From NCBI GenBank assembly GCA_037447655.1, contig JBBHKE010001362.1, forward strand, positions 291,148 to 355,147: a DNA stretch of 64,000 nucleotides. The letters run 5' to 3'. The stretch is from Zygnema cylindricum (lineage: Eukaryota > Streptophyta > Zygnematophyceae > Zygnematales > Zygnemataceae). Shown in pieces: positions 1 to 11,595 of this stretch (position 1 is the first letter of the stretch; the number at the start of each line of letters is the position of its first letter). The translations under genes were made by a program, and so were the position numbers. A model generated the notes under the pieces. That model saw nothing but the letters and a program-made list of their open reading frames with translations. It was not told the DNA's origin and did not search any database.

Positions 1-964
1 CTTAATGTGTCAATGTGATGTACTTACCAAGCGGTGTCTCCGTCGATAATGAAAGCTGACTGCTGCTGTATTTATTGGCAGAAAACGCTCTCTCATTCTC
101 AATATGGATCAATCGACATAGCAAATAAGATCGATAGTCTCCAAGAAAAGCTAGATTTTTTCACTCTTGAGCTCCAGAGTTTGAATGAAGGCTCGATGAG
201 GTAACGTGCAAAACGAATGGATCGGATTGGAATGCTTTACTAAAGCAAGGGAATGAATTTTCTCAGAGATTGAAAGAGTTGAAAGACTATCAGCTCACAA
301 TTTCACAAAATGTCATTCAAAAAAGATCTCTTGCGACTATGGAGAATGTAGGGGAGGACCCTCAACCTGCACGTTTGGCATCGTTGAGTGATTTGCCAGA
401 AGTCCAGAAAGCTATCAAGGTGAATCATTTTTCCTTCCTTACCTTTTTTCCCTCTCCCTAGTTTGTCTTGTGCACATGAAATAGAATTGGCACCCGAAAA
501 AGGTGTGACGTATGTCACATCCTTTGGGAAATGCGCATTTACTATGTTATCTTATTATGGTGTGACATTTTTCACATTTTCAGGTGTAAACACTAAAAAT
601 GGCAGGATGAAAACGGTAACCCAGAAAAAGTGCGACGGATGCTCTTTTTTCACATTTTTGGAAAATGCTTATCATGTTATCTTAGTATGTTGCGTGGGGT
701 ATGTGTGACGCATTTTTATGTGCAAAATGTATTTGTGTGGTTTTATATCTGTTACTGGCAACTCTTCTTTGCCCTGCCACAGGAAACATTGGAAAAGGGT
801 ACGGGTGGGGTAAGCCACCATTGGATACCTGCTGAACATCCCTCCTACTGGCGGCAGCATGCCTTCAAGTCTCACGGATTGTGAAGCTATATTCAATTCA
901 GGTTAGAGGACCTTTCATCCAGGGGTCTCAAAGCTATGTGATTTATCCACAGTTGTGTGAAAAG
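1..964 (+). CDS. possible upstream exons of the GT92 gene
   Basis: Coding-like pieces lie on the same strand upstream of the GT92 core. One (about 118-200) reads as an amphipathic, coiled-coil-like segment rich in K, E and L. A second (201-420) ends at a clean donor (AAG|GTGAAT, intron from 421). A third lies at about 783-964 after a CAG acceptor and ends AAAAG|GTATGT. The pieces do not join in one frame: the first runs into TAA at the 200/201 junction, and the 783-964 stretch needs two frame changes. Either exon borders are misjudged, the assembly carries small indels, or the 5' half is decayed. I do not recognise this portion as a known domain; only strand, spacing and splice signals tie it to the downstream exons. 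Confidence 0.25.
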
Positions 965-1794
965 GTATGTAACGCTATATGTGGTTGACACCCATACCAA
1001 ACACATATTATACATGAAAAACCGTATGATCACGATTTAATATGCGGCAACCAGATATGGCGTTTCCTCGTCTTTTTGCATTTCTGAATCACAAATTTGT
1101 TCATAATGGCAATGCCATGGGCACATGGTCACCGCTGTAATTTATACAAGTTATCGCATGCACTCCTTGTTAACATTTGGATTTTTGCTACTTAAGTTCA
1201 TAGAAAGGGTAATGGATTTAGAGCTCAAAAGTTAGGGGATCGGATCTTGCGACCTGTTGCGGTTATCCATAGATTATGGTGAGCACTTAAATCACCATTT
1301 TTTTTGGCTGCATTTGTACTTATAACTATCAAAATGGCATCTGTAAGAAAAAAGAACATTCTCACCTTATTATTGTTTCACGAAGGTACATTTTGGAAAG
1401 CTCCTCGGACAACATCCCACAAGTTTTGGTGATAATGCTCATGGAGCAAATTGACCAATGAATTAGCATCTTAGTTCATAAGGATAACCCATAAATCTGG
1501 GTTTTTTGTTGGAAGCCAAGTGGGAGTCATGAACTTTTTGATCAAGTGTTTTTTTCATATCGGGAAATCTATATTCAGCTGTTTCATACTGTGTAACTGA
1601 AAGAAAATCGAAAAAGGATAACAGCATGTAGCACATTAATAGTCTTTGTGATGGTGTACTTCAATCATAATTAACGAAGTTTTGAAATATTGTGCATGAT
1701 AAAGCCATTTATGAGTGGCCGACAAATAATTCACCGGCAGAAGACAAACTGTAGGAAATCAGATCATTAGACAGCAGGTGTTTTGTCCTTACAG

Positions 1795-4062
1795 TTGGGG
1801 TTGCTCTTGCAGGTACAAGAAATGTTAGACTACCATCGAACGCGGCTCTCTGTCGATCACTTTTATTTGTATGATTCTGGCGCTATAGATGAGGAATTTC
1901 AAGAAATGTTGAAGCCCTATGTGGATGCCGGACTCGTAACAGTCACGGATATGAAAGAGGTGAACATTTACAGCTTGAAGAAACGTGGGCAGGTAAGCAA
2001 ATATATTAACCTGGGCAAGGAAAGTGAAGTTAATATTTACAATCATCAACATTGAAAGTGGCATTTGGCATTCATTCACATTGGTGGTAACAGTGAAAGC
2101 CATTCGAACTGTGGCTGTTGATTAAAGAGATAACATTGAGATGGAAATTTGACATTTTTCACATCAACATTTTTGATGCTTGTAATAATGAAAGTAAAAA
2201 CTACATCCCCCATCGCTATTGAGTTAATAACCTAATTCGGTCGCGGCTTTTTTGGTCAAAAATTATAAAATTAGTGTTAAGGGAGTGGACTACAATCCGC
2301 CACACTCTTTGCTCTAAATCAGTGTTATGCATTCCATTTTCACATTTACACTCTACTAATTCCTTTACTTTAATATTGATGGGCGGTTTTCTGTCACAGT
2401 CCACGTTGAAATCAACAACACTTCTTTTATAAGAAATTTAAATTGAAAATAACGTCAGCATCACATGAACCTTGACAAGGACATGGACATAGGAGCAAAG
2501 ATAATCCTGACCAAAATCTCGTCAAAGGCAACAAGCAGCGATAAATTGTAGATCACACTGATATCATCATTTGTCCATTAGAGAATCACACGTGAACTTG
2601 CATCGGCATACTTTTGGTTCAATTTTTTCTTTTCAAAATTAATCTCTCTCCCTGTTGTTGGCTGAGAAAGTATCGGCGATGTTCCGCACCAGTATTCTAC
2701 ATCTGTAGTAACAATGATAGTTTATTTTTATTTTTCCCCGAAGTCAGCCAATTTATTTATTAATTCATCTGGAAAACTATACTAGGTTCTGCAGGTAGTG
2801 GGTTAACATTAGTCAGGGTACTATATAAGAAGATTTGCATTTTTTATTGAAAACATATAAGCCTGTAAGTCTTTTGTGCACCGAGATGTTCTCACAACAA
2901 TTTCGGAATAGCATCACTAAATTGAGATTCAGGTGCATATTGTCATAACTCTCACAGAACTTCATGTGCTGTTTTCTTTTGGGGGGAGAGGGGAGGGTGG
3001 TTATTGTCATACAGCCTTTGGCTATTGCAGATTGTCTATACCGTCCACGCATCAATGCCAAATGGATATTTTTTGGCGATGCTGATGAGTAAGAATTTAC
3101 TATTTTGGACTGATGTATCTATCTATTTATAAAGCACGAAACTCCTCACTGTAGAAATGCTTGTGGTGCAGTTGCCTTTTTAATGCATCACTTAATGTAG
3201 TTGGAATGCATTCGAAAATAGGTGAAAAGGTTTTTAAGTTAAAAGGTTACATATCTGAATGTTTTGCAGATATTTCAATCCGGTTCCCCCGAATACTTTG
3301 CAAAGTCTATTGACTAAGTATAAAGATGAACCATGGCTAAGCCACCAAGCTTTTAATTGGGATGTCCATTCTTGTAAAAGAAAAACCTCAGAAGATGAAT
3401 TTATGGTGGAGAGAATGGTGGTTAGAGACAAAAAACCTTTTTGTCATCGATCATTGGTGACTACCTGTGCCGGATGGACTGGGCATCGAAAACTTTTTGT
3501 CAATCCTCGGAAAGTGAGTAGCGTTTTCCTAAAAGATTAATCCACATGATTCATGTATTTTGGAAAAAACAAACAAAATGAACGAAATAAAATGCTATTG
3601 GGCATTGCATTAGAAAACCTGACCTTAAACTTCACTTATAAAAGTAGCCGGCAAAGAGTCTGATTGTGATGTCTCCTTGTATTTACTGGAGAAACAAAGA
3701 TGGAAAAGAGCATCACAGAGGGAAGAGACAAAACAGAGCAAGAAAGCGAGAGAAGGATATTCTCAGCCTTGGGATAGAGAGAGGAATGTTGGTAACATGT
3801 TGTTTTTCTGCTTTTTCAGGTTGAATTACCTAGCAATCATGATGTAAATAACGCCCTCCCCTGCATTAACCTAGACCCTCTAACCGAGGCCCATCATTGC
3901 CATTATCGAGGCCTCGGAGATTTGAGTTTTCAATTAAAGATTTGTGACCCTCCGGTAGTATTAAACGAAATTTCACCAATGTTGAATGAAGAAATGCGCG
4001 ACATTGTACGCCTTGTAAGGCAGTGTCCTCGGTTTAGCTCAAAGGTACAAAAATTGGTATGA
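1795..4062 (+). CDS. glycosyltransferase family 92 (DUF23-like) protein, core exons
   Basis: GT92 enzymes are Golgi or ER type II glycosyltransferases that use nucleotide sugars; plant members include pectic galactan synthases. Exons read: 1795 or 1813-1992, 3031-3088, 3270-3513 and 3820-4062. The first carries DYHRTRLSVDHFYLYDSG, the usual GT92 opening. The second gives DCLYRPRINAKW then GDADE. The codon split between exons 2 and 3 rejoins as Glu, giving DADEYF, the expected metal-binding DxD-type motif. The last exon has HHCHYRG near its end. All four are bounded by AG/GT. Phase shows that at least one exon between 1993 and 3030 is missing from this list, since 1992 ends a codon while 3031 begins one base into a codon. 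The stop at 4060-4062 is used only if the GT at 4045 is not spliced. The substrate cannot be told. The N-terminus is not resolved. Confidence 0.75.
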
Positions 4063-4318
4063 TTGGAAACTAGTAATGGGCTATATCTTGATTGTGGGAG
4101 GGCTCGGTATAAGTAATCTACTGGTATTGTCAGAAAGTGGAGGAGAATCCTGGTAGTTTTTGATCAAAAAGAGTAACCTTTTTTTTTTCAATAAATGAGA
4201 CAGGCCAGATTGCTTACCTTAATGATAAGTGACTACAACGTGGATCGTTATTAGGGTTAGTAACCTAATTTGTTGCCAGTTTTATTCTCCCTCTGACCAC
4301 AAAATAGTGTTGAAATAC

Positions 4319-5184
4319 TAGTGTTGTGTATCGGTGAAAAAATTATCGCGATAACACCGATACCGATAGTTATCGGTTATCGAACGTTCAGAGGTCCCGA
4401 TATATCTGTACTTTCTATACTTTCTGTCCGGTGTACTTTATGTTTGGTAAACTGACCGGAAAATTTACGGGAAATGTACGGACTTTGAGGAAAAAATACG
4501 TTGGACTGTGACGAAAAAATACGTTGCACTTAGTAGTACTTTCTGGCCGGTTAACTGAACAGAAATTTTACGGGAACGTACGGCATTGTACCGACAAATT
4601 GATGATCATGGAACGGAAAAAGGACGGCGGACACAAAGTACATCGGACGCAAAAGAACATTCTGCGCGCCGCCGGAATCGAACGGACGACTTTCAATGAG
4701 AAAATACGAGTGGACGGCCAGCGTGAGCGCCGGCATCCCGGAATGGCTCTTTTGGCGGCTTATGCCGAAAAAGCTGACGGATTGACACGTGGCTGGTTTC
4801 CAGTGGATCCCAAGGAAGAAAGGGACAAAGCCATGGCGTCGGATGTGAAAGGTACATCCGTTTTAACTGGAGCCGTACTAAAGCCGTACATATCTTATGC
4901 CGGCTACTGTACTTTCGGCTTGTACAAATGATCTGATTGGTAGGCACCTCAGTAGATAGGGGTTGTGAGTAGGGCGCGTCGGGGGGATAACACGTACAGT
5001 TGAGTGAATTGGCCGTACATTTATCTGTACGGTCCGTACATATATCGCCAATAACCGATAAATATCGGTTATTTATCGGCGATAACACCGATAACGATAT
5101 ATCGTACCAATATATCGATTATCGGCTACTCAAAAAAAGGCCCATATTGGTTATCGGCAAAATCCTTACCGATACACAACACTA
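4319..5184. mobile_element. hAT-like non-autonomous element with 8-bp target duplication
   Basis: The element begins TAGTGTTGTGTATCGG and ends with the inverted CCGATACACAACACTA. It is flanked by TGAAATAC (4311-4318) and TAAAATAC (5185-5192), an 8-bp duplication with one mismatch. The TIR start TAGTG fits the hAT consensus YARNG. Both ends are dense in TATCG/CGATA. The middle (about 4590-4975) resembles part of the copia C2 LTR (for example CAGTAGAYAGGGGTTGTGAG), so an LTR piece seems to have been captured. A 135-codon open frame inside (4524-4931) has no recognisable transposase motif. Confidence 0.8.
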
Positions 5185-5289
5185 TAAAATACCATTTGTT
5201 TTTGTCTTAACGCTGATTCCTCATACAGTTTAAAACCAGCCATGTTGCTCGGAACTGAATAAAAAACAATAATAGTTATTTTTAACCCC

Positions 5290-5670
5290 AGGCTAATGTT
5301 TGAAACTGGTGTTATCGCCGATAAAAAACCGATATCGGTTTTTTATCGCGATAACACCGGAACCGATAACTGTCGGCGATAATTGTACGGTTCTTACCGT
5401 ACAACTGTACCGTTTATTCCGTTGTGCCGTTATTTCGTTACACATAGCACGGAACAGATTGCTACACGTGGTATGCAACGCTATATACAGTGAAAAATAT
5501 AATACAGTATAATATAAAGTACTATTATATAGCGTACTAGATTTTTTTTACTTATCGCCGAAAAGGAATTTGGTTTTGGAGCGATATATCGGGATCGTTG
5601 ACCGTTCGATAACCGATAATTATTGGTATCGGTATTATCGCGATAAATTTCTTGCCGATACACAACACTA
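5290..5670. mobile_element. partial copy of the same hAT-like family
   Basis: The right end is intact (CCGATACACAACACTA ends at 5670) with the same CGATA-rich subterminal block. No matching TAGTG left end or duplication of the flank CTAATAGC is visible, so the left end is lost or rearranged. Related right ends lie at 63480-63613, and related inner sequence at 43863-43930. Confidence 0.6.
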
Positions 5671-6182
5671 CTAATAGCATTTGATGTTGGTAAAACGTAC
5701 TTGCAGCCTTGAGCAATGATCTAAACAGCCTTTACAACTAATAGGGAATTCTTCGAGCCCTTTAACTGGCAGAATTGGCGCAGTAATCTAGTACTCGTAC
5801 AGAAAACCGTACGATTTTATAAAAAAAATCATTTTTCTGTACGATTGTGATGATCACTGACCAGTATTGCCACTAATGGCGTACATGTAAATTACCTTGT
5901 AAGACAGTATTCACGACCTTCTCCAATTGATGTGTAGTATTCACACTAAAATTAAATTGTACGGAATCCAGTCTAAATTTAAAATGTATAATTTCCACAC
6001 TAAATTTAACTTCCCTTTAATTCTAGCTACACATTGTTCTATTTTTCACAAAACCCCCTCACATAAAATAATGAAGGTCATGATCCTTGCCACGTCTTTG
6101 GTGCTAGAATTATCAGTTATCTCGGAAACATCATTGTGTAAAGCTTATTGATTTTATTGACTTTCTTTCTGTTTACATCCAG

Positions 6183-6242
6183 GACTGCTTCGAGGCTTTG
6201 CAATCAGAGCATGGGAGGATCACCAGCAACAGTTCACCGTGA
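6183..6242 (+). CDS. candidate last exon of the GT92 gene
   Basis: After the acceptor ATCCAG, a short frame reads DCFEALQSEHGRITSNSSP then TGA. It is in phase with a donor AAG|GTACAA at 4044/4045 inside the preceding exon, so splicing would replace the last five codons with this 19-residue tail. The intron would be 2.1 kb and hold the hAT-like element. The evidence is phase and splice signals only. Confidence 0.35.
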   Translation, partial: DCFEALQSEHGRITSNSSP

Positions 6243-8592
6243 CTTTGATGTGGGCATATGGTCGACGATCAACATTTTGCTCAATTTTGTTTATTTCTAT
6301 CTGTGAATTTCTAAAGAATTCGCAGAAAAATCAAATTCTTTCGGTTGAAAACAAATAACATTACATTGTTTTTGATGACGTTATGTGTGAATGTGGGCCC
6401 AGGAGAAAGGATAAAGTATTGGTTGAGTGTTGAGTTTCCAAGTTATTCCATAATCAAAACATCCCAGTAATAGGCCTGTTAGTACGTTGCAATTGATTAT
6501 CCTTGTCGGCAATTGCAGTCAAACAACATGATAAACCTAAGGTTGTGGTAGTTGTGAATTTTGAAAGGGTTCTCAATGTACATTATTTAAATTTTCCTCA
6601 AATCTAATTTATTTCTTCACAGAATGACGATCCTGTCATGTTTGTTCCTTTATCAATACTGCAACATATAATATAATAATAGTCGATTCTTTGGTCGACT
6701 ATATCAGGACATGTTCGTTATGAGTAGGATTTTTTGAAAGTGTTGAGATGGTCTCAAGACTCGCAGTGATTCAAATTTTATTCTCAACACCAATTTACTC
6801 ACGAGACTGTACTTGCAGGATTGTACTCGCGTGGTACTCTGTCGGATACCCCCAAGCCATACAAACTTTTTCCAACCTTGACTATGTACACACTGACAAA
6901 TTCTAATGTGATCTGAGCCAATAGTCATCTCATCTATTTTCAACCAGAAATATTGTAGAAAATTGTAAAGAAGACTAAATAATTTTGTAGCTAAATTTGA
7001 GAGAGGTGGACGTATAAGTGTATTTGTCAAACTTCGGAAAATTGCGCAAATTCTATCTTAAACAAAAGTTTGGAACAGTTCCATACCAGAAAAGAAACTA
7101 GATATGTTTCCGCTCTGGTTGGGGTTCGCAAGAAGCAGTGGCTATTTCAACACTGTATGCAACCATTTCTTTGAAAAGCACTATTATTCATAGCAGGAAA
7201 TTGGAGTTGTAGTTATAAGGTCTTTGTCAACAGCTTATCGTAGCCTAATTCCACAGAATTCGCTATTTTATTTCGGTTTCCGATAATTTCGCGAAATCGC
7301 CAGAATATCGTCAGAACAGGAAAAATATTTTCACAAAGGCTTCGTCCAGCTTCTCCGACCGTAAACTGTGTACGTGATGGTGTCTACAGTGACGTCATCA
7401 CATTTGGCTCGAAAAAACGGCCACAAAATTCAATTGCAGAAGGAAAAGACCAATGAGAAAGCTGAAGGCAATCAAGGGACTTCAAAAAATCAAGAGCGAG
7501 TCATTAAAACTTAAAAGAGTTGCGTGACGTCTCAAGCTAAAGTTCTCACCTTCCGATTGGTGGTCTCCATGTGAAAATCGGACAAATACGTACGGAGAAA
7601 AAATGTTTTAAGTGACAAAAAAATTATTAACACTAATAGCGATAAACGGTTTTCTGGAGTTTTTGCATCGTAATTTAAAAGACTGGGTTCGGTTCTTGTA
7701 TGTTGCAATTGATTTTTTGAAACAATTGCAGCTGAAAGAAAACGTTGATTGGAAATTTGGTTTATCGCAAATGTAAATTTAGTTAGTTATGGAATGTATT
7801 GGAATATTGTTTGTGAAAAAATTTAGACTCATTCGAAAGACAGGGTAACTCCAAGGGTGTTTGTACCATTCAGTAGAACAGCAAAACGTAACAACATAAC
7901 ATAACATAACATAACGTGACATATCACAACATATCATGACATAAAACAACACTATGTAACATAATTTTTGTAAGAAAACTTAACCGCAAGTGTATGTCTC
8001 CATCTATTTAGTTGCCAGCAAAAATAAACTCATGTGGTATTATGTTTATGCCCAAAAAATCACGAAAGGGTAGGAAGAAGTTTCACCTTGATTGCTGGAC
8101 AATTTGGCATGTTGATTGCGCATCAATTAAAAGTTTAGGACTGATGTATCTTATGCTTTAATTATAAGTTTACAATTAATACATTTTCTATGTCAACTTT
8201 ACACTGATGCACGTTTACAAGTTCCATTTATTCTTATGCACAATTATCTCCTAAAGAAATTCCATTTTTGCCAATCCAGATCAATTCAAAAAGGACATAT
8301 GATTAAAACAAAATGACATTTAAGAACTGTTATAATACATCAAATTGTTACAGATTAATCCAAAATAGCATTTGCACATACTATGACAAATTTTTCAATT
8401 TAGTAGTAAAATTAACTTACAAAACTACATACTCAAAAAAATTAGCCTCATCTTGCTAGTCAATGTCACAATAACGAACAATATTAGACATTATATACAT
8501 TCAAGCTGTACAAAAGCTCCCGTAAAACTTTCGCTAAACTTCAACTAAACTTCCATTTTACTATTTCGATAGCGAGACCATACATAACCATA
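6243..8592. other. stretch without recognised gene
   Basis: I see no coding exon that I recognise on either strand. The stretch includes an AACAT-type short repeat (about 7889-7950). Around 7535-7651 it also has GTACGGAGA followed by ATGTTTTAAGTGAC, resembling the inner part of the MITE at 16483-16699. The downstream side is the 3' flank of the minus-strand MsrA gene. Confidence 0.5.
7889..7950. repeat. AACAT-type microsatellite
   Basis: Imperfect 5-bp repetition (AACAT/ATAAC) drifting into ATATCAC and ATATCATGAC. Confidence 0.7.
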
Positions 8593-10104
8593 TTAGCCAT
8601 AGCAACGAATGGGATCATTACAGCTCTTAGCCGCTGATTGTCCTTTACTTCGCCTATTTCCCTTTTCAAGGTACTGCTGATGATATTCTTCTGCCCGGTA
8701 GAATATGGCCGCAGGTAAAATTTCTGTCGTAATCTTCTGACCACGATTCGCTTCTTCGAGCTTCAATGATTCCTTAGCAATCCTTTCTTGCTCGGGAGTA
8801 TGAAAGTATATGCCGGAGCGATACTGAGATCCAACGTCATTTCCCTGTATCACATAAGAAGGAAAAAAGGAGAGGTCAACAGAAACTGCTTAGTGTACTG
8901 ATTCTTGTCTGCGTTGATTTAATACAAAAAAAAGGGATGGATCAAAATAGTGGTCAAACAACAATGCTATCTGGGTATTGCAACTGAAAGATTAAGTGTG
9001 GCAATTTATGTCTGAGAGGTTTTTCTAGGGCATACAATACATTGTGACACTGAAAATAAGTAAATTAGTACGACAAGGAACAACGGAAAACTTTGGTACA
9101 TGGACAAGAAAGCAAATGTTAGAAAAAGCAGAGGATTTGCAGGGGAACAGTCCAGTAGAAAAGTCGTAAGGCAGAAACTAATGCCTGAAATAAAAACAAC
9201 TCACTCTGCATAAATACACCATACAGAAATCTCAGTATGTCCTTCCAAAATGACAGATGGTTTCTTGTCCAACTCATAAATTTTATTCTCTAATAATTCT
9301 TGAACCTTTCGACCATTCACCTTCTTCCAGAAAGCTGATACAAAAAAAAAAAAAAAAATCCTTCTTGTTACATTACAACCAAGAGATAAGCCGAAAAAAA
9401 ATAAAAAATAATAATAAAATAAATAGATAAATGAATCCTTGGCGTCTACCTGGCGGTTGAGCTGAGTCGGATTGTGGCGCTTCCAGAAAAGCTCCAGAAG
9501 GTGAGAGTAGCTGACGTCATCCGGATTGTACTCCACCTGTACGGCCTCAGCATGCCCGGTTTTCCCGGAACACACAGCCTCATATGTCGGATTCGCCACG
9601 TGGCCCTGCGTGTACCCGACAGCTGTCTGCAAAACAGAAAGTGCAGGAAAAGGAAAGGAAAACCTCCGGCTCAGAAGCTGCAAAGGATGGGGGAGGTCAA
9701 ATTCACAATGTCAATGCAGAAAATTATGTTTCTGGGAGCCATAGCTTACGAATAAATGTCATTATATATTATATGTAGTTATATATTATTCTTGCCGAAA
9801 ATATGTGAATTTCGGATGAGCGTAGTATTTTTGGTTCGGAAATTCAACATAGCAATTGGTTCGGCAACGTAAAGTATTCATTTCGGCGGTTTTGGCAGCA
9901 GAGTATGCAGTGCATTTCACAGCTCATTCTCTTTGAAAAATGAATCGTGTAGCATGCAAAATATTTTCTAAAACCACGAAAAGGATTATAATAAGAATAA
10001 TAGATTATGACCTGAGTGACACCTGGCAGCCGCTGATACGCCAGTTCTACGCCCCAGAAGCAACCGGCGGCAAAAGTAGCCTTCTGTATAGTATTGTCCG
10101 CCAT
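8593..10104 (-). CDS. MSRA: peptide methionine sulfoxide reductase A, copy 1 (3 exons)
   Basis: MsrA reduces methionine-S-sulfoxide in free or protein-bound form, with electrons from thioredoxin. Exons on the minus strand are 10104-10012 (31 codons), 9626-9450 (59 codons) and 8844-8593 (83 codons plus stop), giving 173 aa. All junctions are GT-AG at phase 0. The catalytic motif GCFWG is in exon 1, and the C-terminal NDPIRCYG with its recycling-type Cys is in exon 3. The start is ATG in GATATGGCG, preceded by an acceptor-like TTACAG that may end a 5' UTR intron. No transit peptide follows, so a cytosolic enzyme is likely. Against copy 2, the tail has GNRRSK for GGRFRK and KSCND for KGCND. The introns are 385 bp and 605 bp; the second holds a spliceable orphan exon (9205-9334). 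Confidence 0.93.
9205..9334 (-). other. orphan exon-like segment inside MsrA intron 2
   Basis: On the minus strand a long T tract is followed by TATCAG, an open 130-nt segment, and the strong donor AGA|GTGAGT. The frame encodes a charged, helix-prone sequence ([20 protein letters not shown]) ending near SVWCIYAE. Its length is not a multiple of 3, so including it between MsrA exons 2 and 3 would break the MsrA frame. It could be a poison exon, an exon of another overlapping gene, or an inserted gene fragment. I do not recognise the family. Confidence 0.4.
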
Positions 10105-10487
10105 ATCAGAAGAAATGGTAAGAAGTAGAGGCTTTTGGTATCTATTCTGTAATGAAAAAGTCAAGCTGCAGTAGAAATAAACACTCGGAAATTAATACTT
10201 TCCTTTGGACCAGATTAACCGACAATGGGAGAACGTAGGAAACAGAAAGCAGAAAGACTGATATGTGAATAGATAAGCGATGACGTAAAAAAGCGAAACA
10301 AACTCTGGTCTATAGATGAGAGACTGTACTTTACCGTACACATCGACATTGTACAATTCGAAGAGTACAAGACAACGTTCCTTCCTATGAAGTTTCCTTA
10401 TTCGTCTGATGGTACACGCCGTACAAAATATACAACCACTATGAAAAATGTATTGCGTCGTGAGTCCGTAAAACGTACGCTACTGTA

Positions 10488-11027
10488 CACCGCCAATCGT
10501 TATTAGCGTTGTGTACGCTAATTCCGTCCCGCTTTTTTTATTTTTTATTCTCCATTAGTGTAGTTCATTCTATTTTTTTCTTTATTCTATTTAGGGTTAT
10601 TTTCAGTACGTTGTCTCTTAAATAGAGTGGTGTACGGTCCGTGTCAGACCGTACATAAATGTACCTTTTTAAGTTTAAAAGTACAATAAATTAGTTTTAG
10701 TAACCGCGGACGCATGAGAATGTGCGTTCTAAAAAGGAAAAAAAACCAGGTCGTAAAAAATCCCGCTCGCACATATTCGTCCAACAGCCGCGTTTCGACC
10801 GTGTGAATGTACGATTTGTGTACGATTTGTCAGATTTTGTACGAATACCTATATTAGTGTAGGCATGTTTGCGACCGACATTTTTTTTTTCAAAGATCCA
10901 AATTACCATAACCAAACAATTAGAATGTATGATTTTTTCCAAAATTTTCAAATTCTTAAATAGCGTACACCACGGTAATTATTTTTATACGCTAAAAAAA
11001 CTTACACGCTAATAACGATTGGCGGTG
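10488..11027 (-). mobile_element. mariner/Stowaway-like MITE M1
   Basis: The TIR is CACCGCCAATCGTTATTAGC, inverted at the right end, flanked by TA on both sides (10486-87, 11028-29). Inner sequence matches M3 in the reverse direction. No transposase is seen. Confidence 0.85.
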
Positions 11028-11039
11028 TACAGTACACTA

Positions 11040-11588
11040 CACCGCCAATCGCTATTACCGTAGAAGTTTCTTTAGCGATACCGTGGTTTACGCTAATTAA
11101 GAATTTGAAAATTTTGAAAAAAAACATACATTCTAATTGTTTAATAATTTTAATTTGGGTCTTTGAAAAAAGTAAATGTCGGTCGCAAACATGCTTACAC
11201 TAATATAGGTACCTGTACGAAATCTGACAGATCGTACACAAATCGTACGTTCACACATTCGAAACGTGGTTTTTGGACGAATATATGCGAACGTGATATT
11301 TGACAACCCGATTTGATCCCATTTTTAGACCGCATATTCTCATGCGTCCGCGACTACTAAACATAATGAATTGTACTTTTTCACTTAAAAAGGTACGCTT
11401 TTGTACGGTCAAACTATGACCGTACACCACACTATTTAAAAGATGACGTACTTCCATTTTGTACGGTACTTGGAAAATAACCCTAAATGGCGTACAGAAA
11501 AAAATAGAATAGGCTACGCTATTGGAGAATAAAAAAAAAAAAAGCGGGACGGAATTAGCGTACACTACGCTAATAGCGATTGGCGGTG
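11040..11588 (+). mobile_element. mariner/Stowaway-like MITE M2
   Basis: CACCGCCAATCGC and its inverse form the ends, flanked by TA. It has the same inner sequence as M3 and the same orientation. It is separated from M1 by about 10 bp and from M3 by TACAGTA. Confidence 0.85.
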
Positions 11589-11595
11589 TACAGTA

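Noticed and set aside
4524-4931. 135-codon frame inside the hAT-like element as transposase
   Set aside because: It has no hAT or DDE motif, and the DNA resembles an LTR fragment.
6704-7030. 108-codon minus-strand frame
   Set aside because: No motif, no splice partners and an ordinary length for AT-rich sequence by chance.
10697-10951. 84-codon frame present in several MITEs (also 11672-11926)
   Set aside because: It is shared only because the MITEs are copies; it has no known domain and is disrupted in M2 and M7.
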